A stretch of 15,116 nucleotides of DNA, taken from positions 1 to 15,116 of the forward strand of contig CAJLYN010000033.1 in NCBI GenBank assembly GCA_905210875.1. Reading direction: 5' to 3'. The first letter of the stretch is position 1. Every line of letters begins with the position of its first letter. The stretch is from an uncultured Bacteroides sp. (GTDB lineage Bacteria > Bacteroidota > Bacteroidia > Bacteroidales > UBA11471). Of the stretch, positions 6,308 through 13,341 are shown piece by piece. A program made the position numbers and the translations under genes. A model generated the notes under the pieces. That model was given only the letters and a program-made list of their open reading frames with translations. It was not told the origin of the DNA and did no database searches.

Positions 6308-7732
6308 TTAGGTATAGTGCGCTCCGGCCCGTATGTTCTTACCCAGGTCGATACGCCACAGTTTGGTTCCGTTCATGCGGTATGCATCGATAAGGACATT
6401 GCCCGTGTAGCCCGACTCGGAGTTGTCTTTCCGGTTGGAAGGGTCCCACTTCATAATGACTTCATAGCTCTTGTCGCCGTCGACATCGGCCACCATACAA
6501 TCGCCAGGAATGTAGTAGAAGCTGCCACTCTCGGTCGTTCCACCGGCAGGACGGTCCAGCGGTATATCAAGATAGCCGTTCGGGAGCATCAGTGCCGTAG
6601 AAGTTTCCACCACCTCACCGGCAGAGAGAGTCTCTACCGTATATATGCTCTGTGCCGAGCCTTGCGTATCCAGGAAATTGGTCTTGTCGGTAATAGGGGC
6701 ATCGTTGAGTTTCTTTCCATCGCGATAGACATTGAAAGAGGCATCGCGCGGGTCGTCGATAAGCCATCGCCAGTTGACCAGATAATTAGATGTCGTACCG
6801 GTGAATGTAGCTATGGCTCCGCGATCGAGAGCTTCGGGGTCGAGTACCCAGGGCCGTCCGGCAAAAGGCATTACCAGCGGAATCTCGGCCATATACTCGG
6901 CCACTTCGGAACTACGAAGGCCCTCTTTCAGAGCCACAGCCCGCAGGCGGCAACTCCGTGTCAGCTCGAACGGCTGCTTATACGCCAGCGCATAGTCCCA
7001 GACCTCTCCGCGATCAACCAACGAATACCATATCTGTGCGCCTTCGGTGGCGCAGGAGAGCGTTACAAGGCTACCCTCCACCGAGATGACGGGCATTGCC
7101 GTTTGCTCTCTTGTGTCGGCCTTCTCTTCGAAAACCCCGACACTCTGCACGACAACACCGCCACTGTTGGTCCAACTCACGTCGCCATCGGCAATCACCT
7201 CAAAATTATAGGTTTTGAAATAGGTCGAAGGGTATGTATCGTAACCACATTCACCGCGAAGATTGGTTACCGACTCAATTCCTTGTGGTGCCGAAGAGGA
7301 CGACTTGATGGTAACGAATACCCGCTGCCCGGCTTTCAGCCCGGAGATTCCTACCGGAGCAATATTCTGCATCTGCATACCGTTCTGACTGCTGCCCATA
7401 TTGTGTCTCAGCAACAGATTCCCGGGCTTGATACCGGCACCTATCACCAGGCCTTCTGTCTCGGCAATAATCACACCGTTGGCTTTCAGAGGCAGACCAT
7501 CGGTCTCGACCTTGTTAGCATACCGCTGCAAGGTACCGCTCTTGTACATGGGATTCCAGTTCTTGGTATCGGCCGCAAGATTGGACAGTGTTTCGGCCTC
7601 GTACTTGGCCAGATTCCACCATCGGAGCGTATCGTAACTCACTTGTGCCCGGAGTGGTACAAGGGCACAAAAAAGGAAAGCCAGCGCAAACATCCTTGCA
7701 CGGGATTTCCGCCTAAGAATAATGTGTTTCAT
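6308..7732 (-). CDS. N-terminal part of the interrupted PL11 rhamnogalacturonan lyase
   Basis: 474 codons from ATG at 7732 to TAA at 6308. The start is well supported: basic residues, then a hydrophobic stretch (15-27) and LRAQ, a good signal peptidase site. Residues ~40-205 form a jelly-roll-like domain with AETEG and LKAGQRVFV segments, possibly carbohydrate binding (inference). Residues ~212-282 (PVISVEG...IWYSL...PFELT...LRAVALKEG) match the chitobiase C-terminal-type Ig-like domain often fused to Bacteroidetes glycan enzymes. The PL11 catalytic region begins near residue 295, with NWRWL (320-324), FNVYRDGK (333-340), VADVDGD (414-420) and KWDPSNRKDN (428-437). On its own this piece holds only the first blades of the propeller and should not be an active lyase, although it could still be exported. 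Confidence 0.85.
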   Translation of the reverse strand: MKHIILRRKSRARMFALAFLFCALVPLRAQVSYDTLRWWNLAKYEAETLSNLAADTKNWNPMYKSGTLQRYANKVETDGLPLKANGVIIAETEGLVIGAGIKPGNLLLRHNMGSSQNGMQMQNIAPVGISGLKAGQRVFVTIKSSSSAPQGIESVTNLRGECGYDTYPSTYFKTYNFEVIADGDVSWTNSGGVVVQSVGVFEEKADTREQTAMPVISVEGSLVTLSCATEGAQIWYSLVDRGEVWDYALAYKQPFELTRSCRLRAVALKEGLRSSEVAEYMAEIPLVMPFAGRPWVLDPEALDRGAIATFTGTTSNYLVNWRWLIDDPRDASFNVYRDGKKLNDAPITDKTNFLDTQGSAQSIYTVETLSAGEVVETSTALMLPNGYLDIPLDRPAGGTTESGSFYYIPGDCMVADVDGDKSYEVIMKWDPSNRKDNSESGYTGNVLIDAYRMNGTKLWRIDLGKNIRAGAHYT

Positions 7733-7951
7733 GGTAAATAAAGGGTTCTTGGATATGCTTTACGAAATTACTAGAAATAACGACACGATTAAAATTTTTC
7801 ATTATTTATTTTTCTGGAACAAACATTTCTTATAGACTCCAGACTTAACCGAAAAGACAAAACTCACAGTAAAAACATATTCTATCTGCCTGTCGGTAAT
7901 CGGGGGCATACAATCCGTAAAAAATATAACCTGATCTGACGATTTAAACGT

Positions 7952-7959
7952 TACCTTTG
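7952..7959 (+). promoter_or_regulatory. Putative -7 box upstream of the DXS-like gene
   Basis: TACCTTTG at 7952-7959 matches TAnnTTTG exactly, 37 nt before the chosen start (7996). No good -33 TTG is seen at the usual distance, so activator dependence is possible. The match also argues against a TTG start at 7957, which would lie inside the promoter. Confidence 0.55.
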
Positions 7960-7995
7960 TCACGTGAAAAATCCATGTTAAAATCTATTCCTACT

Positions 7996-9759
7996 ATGTA
8001 TCTAAGTAATATCAAATCGCCCCAAGACATCAAGGGCCTTAACACGGAACAATTAACCACGCTTGCACAAGAAATACGACAAGCCTTGCTGACAAAACTC
8101 AGCGTTCACGGCGGACACGTCGGCCCCAACCTCGGCATGGTCGAGGCTACGATAGCCCTCCACGTTGTGTTTGACTCTCCATACGATAAAATTGTCTATG
8201 ATGTTTCACACCAGAGCTACACCCACAAAATGCTTACCGGTCGTGCCGAAGCATTTCTCGACCCGGCCGAGTATGACTCGGTAACGGGATATACCAACCG
8301 ACAGGAGAGCGAGCACGACTTCTTCACCATGGGACATACCTCAACATCGGTGAGCCTGGCTTGTGGATTGGCCAAAGCCCGCGACCTGAAAGGGGGACGA
8401 GAAAATATCATCGCCGTGATAGGCGACGGCTCGCTCAGCGGAGGCGAGGCTTTCGAGGGACTGAGCAATGCGGCCGAGGCCGGCACCAACATGATAATTG
8501 TAGTGAACGACAACGAAATGTCGATTGCCGAAAACCACGGCGGTCTATACCGCAACCTGCAACTGCTGCGCGAAAGCGGCGGAGAGGCTCCCTGCAACTA
8601 TTTCCGCTCGCTGGGTCTCGACTACGTCTATGTGGAAGAGGGCAACGACATCGCCACCCTCATCGAGACATTCCGTCGGGTAAAAGACTGCCCACACCCG
8701 GTCGTCGTACACATACACACCCTCAAAGGCAAGGGCTATGCCCCGGCCGAGAAAGAGAAGGAGCGTTTCCATTGGAGCATGCCGTTCGACCTCACGACGG
8801 GCAAGGTAAAAGTTACCGAAGAGGGCGAAGACTACGGCGAACTCACCGGGGCTTTCCTGCTCGACGAGATGCAGAGAAACCGGCAAGTTGTGGCCATCAC
8901 CTCGGGAACACCTGCCGTATTCGGCTTCTCTCCCGAACGCCGTCAGAAGGCCGGCCGCCAATTTGTCGACGTAGGTATTGCCGAAGAACACGCCGTGGCA
9001 CTGGCTTCGGGCATCGCTGCCGGCGGAGGCTGTCCCGTGTACGGGGTGTACAGCACTTTCCTGCAACGCACCTACGACCAGCTCTCGCAAGACCTCTGCA
9101 TCAACAACAACCCGGCCGTCATCTGCGTATTCGCCGCATCGGTATGGGGCATGAACGATGTTACCCACCTCGGGCTGTTTGACATACCTCTGCTCTCCAA
9201 CATTCCCAACATGGTCTACCTGGCCCCCACCAGCAAAGAAGAATATTTTGCCATGCTTCGCTGGGGAATGCAGCAAACAGGCCACCCCGTGGCCATACGT
9301 GTGCCGGGCAACGGCGTGATAAGCAGCAATGCACCCGTCGACACCGATTACAGCGACCTCAACCGCTACAAAACAACACAGCAGGGCGACACGGTGGCCA
9401 TCATTGCCGCAGGCTCGTTCTACGCCCTGGGCGAGTCGGTCGCCGACCTGCTGCACAAGCAAGAGGGCATCACCCCCACTCTCATCAACCCGCGCTACCT
9501 CACCGGTATCGACGAGGCAATGCTCGACGGCCTGAAAAAGAACCACCGGCTGGTCGTTACGCTCGAAGACGGCGTACTCGACGGTGGTTTCGGCGAGAAG
9601 ATTGCCCGCTACTACGGCCCTTGCGACATGAAGGTAAGCAACTACGGCGTACGCAAAGAGTTTGTCGACCGCTACGACGTATCGGAGCTGCTGGCCGCCA
9701 ACCGCCTCACCGCTCCTCAAATCGTCGAAGACATTGCGTCGCTGCTGCATCAGGCGTAA
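7996..9759 (+). CDS. DXS-like thiamine-diphosphate enzyme lacking the GAP phosphate-binding arginines
   Basis: 587 aa from ATG 7996 (MYLSNIKSPQDIKGL, the family's usual opening); the frame is open upstream to 7957 and an ATG at 7975 is an alternative. Seen: GGH (39-41), DVSHQ (69-73), the ThDP motif GDG(143-145)...NDN(171-173), H259, catalytic E330 in GIAEEHAV, and Y352/R358 in YSTFLQRTYDQ. Domain order is that of 1-deoxy-D-xylulose-5-phosphate synthase. Known: DXS joins pyruvate and glyceraldehyde 3-phosphate, whose phosphate is held by two arginines (R420 and R478 in E. coli). Here the first aligns with A380 in FAASVWGMND (D427 also becomes N387), and the second is lost because the PRGN motif reads VPGNG (436-440). 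It is also ~30-50 aa shorter than typical DXS. So it keeps the chemistry but probably uses another acceptor substrate. No isoprenoid gene is adjacent. Confidence 0.85.
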   Translation: MYLSNIKSPQDIKGLNTEQLTTLAQEIRQALLTKLSVHGGHVGPNLGMVEATIALHVVFDSPYDKIVYDVSHQSYTHKMLTGRAEAFLDPAEYDSVTGYTNRQESEHDFFTMGHTSTSVSLACGLAKARDLKGGRENIIAVIGDGSLSGGEAFEGLSNAAEAGTNMIIVVNDNEMSIAENHGGLYRNLQLLRESGGEAPCNYFRSLGLDYVYVEEGNDIATLIETFRRVKDCPHPVVVHIHTLKGKGYAPAEKEKERFHWSMPFDLTTGKVKVTEEGEDYGELTGAFLLDEMQRNRQVVAITSGTPAVFGFSPERRQKAGRQFVDVGIAEEHAVALASGIAAGGGCPVYGVYSTFLQRTYDQLSQDLCINNNPAVICVFAASVWGMNDVTHLGLFDIPLLSNIPNMVYLAPTSKEEYFAMLRWGMQQTGHPVAIRVPGNGVISSNAPVDTDYSDLNRYKTTQQGDTVAIIAAGSFYALGESVADLLHKQEGITPTLINPRYLTGIDEAMLDGLKKNHRLVVTLEDGVLDGGFGEKIARYYGPCDMKVSNYGVRKEFVDRYDVSELLAANRLTAPQIVEDIASLLHQA

Positions 9760-9778
9760 ACCGCTTTTAACCAAAAAG

Positions 9779-9813
9779 AGGAGGGGGCAACCAGCGACTG
9801 GTTGCCCCCTCTT
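9779..9813. terminator. Strong terminator shared by the convergent DXS-like and rfbC genes
   Basis: Perfect 13-bp stem: GAGGGGGCAACCA (9781-9793) and TGGTTGCCCCCTC (9799-9811) with a 5-nt loop. On the minus strand it is followed by a T run (complement of the A tract at 9773-9777), so it best fits the end of the pepC-rfbC unit. On the plus strand only a weak T-rich tract follows. Confidence 0.88.
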
Positions 9814-9834
9814 GCTATCTCTGAAAGGAGGTTA

Positions 9835-10383
9835 TCAATCGAAACAGTAAACCTCGGAGAGCGGCTTGCCGGCCCGGTCTTTGGGCGAAAGCAGCATCTG
9901 CTCTTCGGCAATGGGCCACTGGATACCCACCTGCGGGTCATTGAAGATGAGCGATGCCTCGGATTGGGGGGCATAGACATTGTCGACCTTGTAGACAAAG
10001 GTGGCCGTGGGGCTCAGCACCAGAAAGCCGTGAGCAAATCCGCGGGGGATAAAGAGCTGGCGGGCATTCTCCGACGAGAGTTCTACCGCCACATATTTAC
10101 CAAAGGTTGGCGACGACTTGCGCAGGTCGACTGCCACGTCGAGTACACACCCTTCGATGACACGCACCAGCTTGGCCTGCGAGAACTCGCCCTTCTGGAA
10201 GTGAAGGCCGCGCAACACGCCGTAGGTGGAGCGAGACTCATTGTCCTGCACGAAATCGATTTTTCCCACATGCTGTTCAAAGAGGTCCTGACGATATGTC
10301 TCCATGAAATAGCCCCGGGCATCGCCGAATTTTTTCGGTTCGATGACATAGACTCCGGGAATCGATTGTTCTATAAATTCCAT
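9835..10383 (-). CDS. rfbC: dTDP-4-dehydrorhamnose 3,5-epimerase
   Basis: 182 aa, the normal family length, starting at ATG 10383. Seen: DARGYFMETY (21-30), FVQDNESRS (44-52), VLRGLHFQ (56-63) with the catalytic base H61, DLRKSSPTFG (86-95), IPRGFAHGF (112-120) and the tyrosine of VYKVDN (Y131) expected to act as general acid. Known: this cupin-fold enzyme epimerises C3 and C5 of dTDP-4-keto-6-deoxyglucose on the way to dTDP-L-rhamnose, used in surface polysaccharides. The usual partners rfbA, rfbB and rfbD are not in the window. It lies 18 nt downstream of a secreted C1 peptidase on the same strand and shares its promoter by inference; the pairing has no obvious functional logic. Confidence 0.96.
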   Translation of the reverse strand: MEFIEQSIPGVYVIEPKKFGDARGYFMETYRQDLFEQHVGKIDFVQDNESRSTYGVLRGLHFQKGEFSQAKLVRVIEGCVLDVAVDLRKSSPTFGKYVAVELSSENARQLFIPRGFAHGFLVLSPTATFVYKVDNVYAPQSEASLIFNDPQVGIQWPIAEEQMLLSPKDRAGKPLSEVYCFD

Positions 10384-10401
10384 AATTATCTGTTTTTATG
10401 A

Positions 10402-11799
10402 TTATTCGTCCTCGGCAAACATGGGATCCCAAGCAGGAAGCAGCGTAGGTTTCTGTTTGAGAATGTCCAGAATGTTCTGAGGCACATATTTTTTCTCCAC
10501 CACAAGACGGAACATGTACTCGTCGAACCACTCGTCGGTCATCACCAGATGGCCCTTGTAACCCGACGCTGCCCCCCAGCTGTTTTCGAGGAGCCACTTG
10601 TCGGGCTTACCGTCGGCGTCGAGATTCACGGCCACAAGAGTCATGGCGTGAGAAGAACCGCTGGCAAAGGTCTGAATACGCTGCTTCTTGTCCATGCCGA
10701 ATGTGGTACCCATGAGCGACTCGTAGTCGTAGTTCCGCAGGTCGAGGGTACCCTTCTTGGAGTCGAGATACTTGGCAACGTCGCACGAGAAGTACATGGC
10801 GGTGCTGTCCTTGATGGAGGCGATGGCCATGGCCTTGATATCCTCAACGGGGAGATTGATGTAGGTCCAGTTATAGCCGTCGTACATGTGCCGGTCATAA
10901 TCTATCTCATACAGTTTGTAATAGGGACGCGACGGGTCGTTCATGAGCATGACATAGTCGCCGGTGAGGTCGTCGCCTATGTATTCGTCGTAAAACGACT
11001 TGGGGGTATAAGTCTTTGTCTCCACGGGATTGCCCTTGGCATCTTTACGGGTCCATGTAAACTCCATGGGAGGTTCGCCGAAAGCCAGTGCCAGCATACG
11101 GTAGACGGTCGTGAGCATCTCGGCCTTCTTCGCCTCGATAACCGAGACCTTGGTCTTGGCCGGCAACTCCCGCAACTGCAAACCGTACTCCCGCAATTTG
11201 AGTTTTATCAGGAAGGCGATGCGGGCCGTGTTGTTGGCACTGTATGTCTCGTTCATCACCTCACGGGGCACAAGGCCATACTTGCCGATGATGTCGGAAA
11301 CGCCGGTAAACTGGCCGCCGTCACTCAGCGGATTCTTGAAGAGCCACTCCACCATCTTGTCGTCCATGGGACGGTTGCGGGTATCGATAACCCCCTGCAA
11401 GAAGAGGTTGGCTTTTTCGAGCTGGTCGTAAAAGAAACAGTAGACTTGCGAAAACTCGCACTCGGGCAGGTCGTGTTCGGCCATCATCTTGGCCCGCAGC
11501 ACATTCATTCCCGAGAAGAGCCAGCAACGACCCGACGACTGCTGGTCGGTAATACCCTTGGTAGGTACCCGGTGGGAAAAATAGCCGTCGACCTCGGCAC
11601 TCACATCGGCATTGGCTGCCAGTTTCTGAATATCGGTGCCGGCCAGAGCATTGCGCAAGGCCTTATCCTGAGCCGTGTATTTGTAACTGTCGCGCAAGCG
11701 GCCGAGCATTTCGGCATCGATACCGCCTGTGTTCTGGGCTTCACCGGCCGCTGCCGTAAAGGCAAGAAGGGCCCAAAGCATGATTTTCGGTATTCTCAT
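10402..11799 (-). CDS. Secreted C1B cysteine peptidase (bleomycin hydrolase / PepC family)
   Basis: 465 aa from ATG 11799. Seen: a signal peptide (1-22, ending GEAQ), then the full papain-fold catalytic set of the C1B family: Q87 and C92 in DQQSSGRCWLFS, H384 in SSHAMTLV, and N406 in ENSWG. The insertions between Cys and His (e.g. LFKNPLSDGGQF at 153-164) are typical of bleomycin hydrolases. Known: these are aminopeptidases, usually homohexameric and cytoplasmic. A signal peptide is common in Bacteroidetes members and suggests a periplasmic or surface peptidase that trims peptides. The C-terminus extends past the usual family end (PTLLPAWDPMFAEDE), so self-compartment gating may differ. An exact -7 promoter box lies at 11840-11847, giving a leader of ~40 nt; rfbC follows. 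Confidence 0.94.
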   Translation of the reverse strand: MRIPKIMLWALLAFTAAAGEAQNTGGIDAEMLGRLRDSYKYTAQDKALRNALAGTDIQKLAANADVSAEVDGYFSHRVPTKGITDQQSSGRCWLFSGMNVLRAKMMAEHDLPECEFSQVYCFFYDQLEKANLFLQGVIDTRNRPMDDKMVEWLFKNPLSDGGQFTGVSDIIGKYGLVPREVMNETYSANNTARIAFLIKLKLREYGLQLRELPAKTKVSVIEAKKAEMLTTVYRMLALAFGEPPMEFTWTRKDAKGNPVETKTYTPKSFYDEYIGDDLTGDYVMLMNDPSRPYYKLYEIDYDRHMYDGYNWTYINLPVEDIKAMAIASIKDSTAMYFSCDVAKYLDSKKGTLDLRNYDYESLMGTTFGMDKKQRIQTFASGSSHAMTLVAVNLDADGKPDKWLLENSWGAASGYKGHLVMTDEWFDEYMFRLVVEKKYVPQNILDILKQKPTLLPAWDPMFAEDE

Positions 11800-11839
11800 A
11801 TCGGTATGTGTTTAGGTTGTATAATCTTCTTTCTGCCAA

Positions 11840-11847
11840 CAAAGATA
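11840..11847 (-). promoter_or_regulatory. -7 box of the pepC-like/rfbC unit
   Basis: On the minus strand the sequence is TATCTTTG, an exact TAnnTTTG match, 40 nt before the ATG at 11799. The -33 region is degenerate. Confidence 0.6.
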
Positions 11848-11968
11848 AGAAAAGAGTATGAGTGACCCACATTTCTCTCTCAAAAAAAGCAGATGGGCCT
11901 TTTCACGACCGACGGAGAAACCCGTGAAATGAAATACACGCCCCGAATGTTCACGGTCGAGAGAGGTC

Positions 11969-12007
11969 GAAAAAAAGAGGGGGACGTACCTCAACGGTAC
12001 GCCCCCC
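11969..12007 (-). terminator. Strong intrinsic terminator after the GT2-like gene
   Basis: On the minus strand GGGGGGCGTACC (12007-11996) pairs with GGTACGTCCCCC (11990-11979) over 12 bp with one G-T wobble and a 5-nt loop, followed by a run of seven T (11976-11970). It ends the ACP-like/GT2-like unit, 77 nt past the stop at 12084. Confidence 0.9.
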
Positions 12008-12083
12008 AATCCAACATATGTCCAAAACAACCTTAAAACCGACTGGTAACAAATAATAAGTCCGAACAGCACCACACCCACCG

Positions 12084-12743
12084 TTACAGTTTCTCCATCG
12101 AGGCCACAGCCCGACGGGGAAAAACTCGCGCAGAGATATCGCCAAGACATTGCATCTTCCCTTTTATCGGATGATGGGCAAAGAGCTGATCGCCATGACG
12201 TTCATACAGGAGAAACGCATATTCACCTGGTGTGCCTTCGAGACGGAAAAGCGGCGAATAGTGTCGTAACAGATACAAAAAGTCGACATCGCCTTCGTCG
12301 TAGAGACGTTCGTCGTAGCGGGGCAGCGCCATATCGCCATATACATTGTGGAAACAGAGCGTGCAGGAAGGATGTTCCCGAAGGAATGTACCCTGACGCT
12401 GCAATTTGTGCGCATCGGTCCAGCGTTCACTGTCGCGGCACACTATCGCATAACGGCCGCGTATCCCGGCACCGGATTGTCCGAAATCGAGGTAACGCCG
12501 GCGATTACGAAAGTATCGAAGCTTGTGTGGATATGCCAAAGCATAACGGCGGCACAGCGACCCGAGTTCGCCCGCATGGGTACGGTCTACAACAACCACC
12601 TCGGTAGCAAAGGTTGTCTCCTGCCGGCTCAACATGTCGAGACAGGCCTCGCAGTCGGCAGCCGTGCGGGCCAGCAGCACCACCGACACAAGCGGCGACA
12701 GACAGGCCGGGGAATAATTCGGTGAAGAAATTGACTTTTTCAT
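12084..12743 (-). CDS. GT2-like (GT-A fold) protein, short, with eroded metal-binding motif
   Basis: 219 aa from ATG 12743. Seen: PLVSVVLLARTAADCEACLD (17-36) and EVVVVDRTH (48-56) match the N-terminal nucleotide-binding half of family 2 glycosyltransferases, and WTDAHKLQRQGTFLREHPS (108-126) followed by CTLCFHNVYGD matches the segment after the metal-binding site (family: CEGDDYWTDP.KLQ.Q). Odd: the GDD/DxD site reads CRDSERW (102-108), so the paired Asp residues are replaced by Ser and Glu; the acidic Asp at the end of the first strand is kept (D53). The protein ends ~50-80 residues earlier than common Bacteroidetes GT2s. It lies 54 nt downstream of an ACP-like gene that has also lost its key residue. 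It may be an inactive or repurposed transferase, or decaying; no sugar or acceptor can be proposed. Confidence 0.68.
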   Translation of the reverse strand: MKKSISSPNYSPACLSPLVSVVLLARTAADCEACLDMLSRQETTFATEVVVVDRTHAGELGSLCRRYALAYPHKLRYFRNRRRYLDFGQSGAGIRGRYAIVCRDSERWTDAHKLQRQGTFLREHPSCTLCFHNVYGDMALPRYDERLYDEGDVDFLYLLRHYSPLFRLEGTPGEYAFLLYERHGDQLFAHHPIKGKMQCLGDISARVFPRRAVASMEKL

Positions 12744-12797
12744 ACAAGAAAACGTTTAAATGCATCCGAAAGACGAAAGGTGGCAAGGTAACACCGG

Positions 12798-13028
12798 TTA
12801 CTTTTTAGACAGGACACAACGGTACAGGTCGGCAAACGTTTCGGACCGACCCAAGTCGGCTGCTTCGAGATGCACCCGGTAGCGCTCTTCGATAAACGAC
12901 GTAAGCGTTACTGCCAAAATCATGTTCCACTCACGAAGGTGCTTATAGGGTGTATCTGCCGACAAGTCATGCGGTGACGTACAGTAAAACAAGGGAGCAA
13001 GGATGCGTACAAATTCTGACTCTTCCAT
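12798..13028 (-). CDS. Acyl-carrier-protein-like protein without the phosphopantetheine serine
   Basis: 76 aa, the size of an ACP, starting at ATG 13028. Seen: the four-helix ACP pattern of Bacteroidetes, LSADTPYKHLREW (22-34), an aliphatic helix ILAVTLTSFIEERYRV (37-52), then the acidic-polar turn and SETFADLYRCVLSKK (62-76). Odd: relatives have EW[S/D]SL at the start of helix 2, where the second Ser carries the 4'-phosphopantetheine arm. Here the segment is EWNMIL and that position is M36, so the protein cannot be converted to holo-ACP in the ordinary way. Net charge is also less acidic than in a typical ACP. It precedes the GT2-like gene by 54 nt on the same strand. No exact -7 box was found upstream. 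It could be a non-catalytic carrier or scaffold, or a relic. Confidence 0.7.
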   Translation of the reverse strand: MEESEFVRILAPLFYCTSPHDLSADTPYKHLREWNMILAVTLTSFIEERYRVHLEAADLGRSETFADLYRCVLSKK

Positions 13029-13341
13029 ATCCGTTTCTTTTTATTTTAGAACGACATAGGGCGGTTTTTGTTCAAAAAAAGTCAGAGAAGAAACAGCCTC
13101 TCCATAAACCGTAATGGAGAACTATGGCCGGTTTGTCGGCAAAATAGGCCTGTTTATCTAATTTATGCCGGGAGGCCAATCTATTTATCTATCTTCACAC
13201 TCGGAAAAAGGTGTCGTGATTTCGGTTAATACTTATATACCTTTTTCATCGAACTATTCTATATATTTTGGTTATGTGGCACTCTTTTCGTGAGAAACGG
13301 GTGCTGCTTTTTTATTGCAATATTGAGAAAGGGACAAAGAA
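13029..13341. other. 313-base gap between ACP-like and HAD genes: inverted repeats, no firm gene
   Basis: AT-rich stretch. It holds a 7-bp inverted repeat TCTCCAT/ATGGAGA (13099-13105 with 13114-13120), a 9-bp one GAAAAAGGT/ACCTTTTTC (13204-13212 with 13239-13247) and a plus-strand terminator-like hairpin (13279-13313). A plus-strand ORF of 42 codons (13165-13293) ends inside that hairpin. No exact -7 box was found on either strand. Confidence 0.5.
13279..13313 (+). terminator. Orphan plus-strand terminator-like hairpin
   Basis: GCACTC (13279-13284) pairs with GGGTGC (13299-13304), and TTTC (13286-13289) with GAAA (13294-13297), around the loop GTGA, with one T-C mismatch. Six T follow at 13308-13313. 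The neighbouring genes are all on the minus strand, and there is no T tract on that strand, so it has no known upstream gene. Confidence 0.6.

Larger units (their letters stand above)
4907..7732 (-). pseudogene. PL11 rhamnogalacturonan lyase, multidomain, interrupted by one in-frame stop
   Basis: Read through, this is one gene of ~941 codons. Order: signal peptide (1-30), a carbohydrate-binding-like beta-sandwich (~40-205), a chitobiase C-terminal-like domain (~212-282), then the PL11 propeller from ~295 onward with repeated Asp-rich Ca2+ loops, and a C-terminal YYNLLGQ...GVYI segment resembling a type A sorting tail. The frame is broken by TAA at 6308-6310, between AGAHYT and LMVYDLDGDG. Family members read GAHYTQ[F/L]MVYD, so the stop replaces a Gln codon, most simply CAA to TAA. 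Both halves otherwise keep full-length, well-conserved sequence, so the change is recent, a sequencing error, or possibly read through. Known: PL11 cleaves the rhamnose-galacturonate backbone of rhamnogalacturonan I by beta-elimination, outside the cytoplasm in Bacteroidetes. Confidence 0.85.

Noticed and set aside
5126..7741. An 871-codon plus-strand open frame antisense to the PL11 gene
   Set aside because: It is the mirror frame of a GC-biased gene with clear PL11 homology on the minus strand; its product has no recognisable domain and is rich in His/Arg/Ile, as expected for a shadow. It spans the PL11 stop only because the complement of TAA is not a stop there.
7763..7770. Possible minus-strand -7 box (TAATTTCG) for the PL11 gene
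   Set aside because: One mismatch in the conserved TTTG part and no -33 element; too weak to list.
7957..7995. TTG (7957) start for the DXS-like gene
   Set aside because: The TTG lies inside an exact -7 promoter box, and the family's usual N-terminus begins at the ATG at 7996.
8545..9774. A 409-codon minus-strand frame, and others opposite trpB2 (3480-4625) and PL1 (2078-3130)
   Set aside because: All lie opposite strongly supported genes and lack motifs, plausible starts or promoters.
10549..11865. A 438-codon plus-strand open frame antisense to the C1 peptidase
   Set aside because: The minus strand encodes a complete peptidase with Cys, His and Asn in place; the antisense product shows no motif.
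13114..13161. 15-codon plus-strand ORF in the gap before the HAD gene
   Set aside because: Very short, starts inside an inverted repeat, no promoter or conserved feature.
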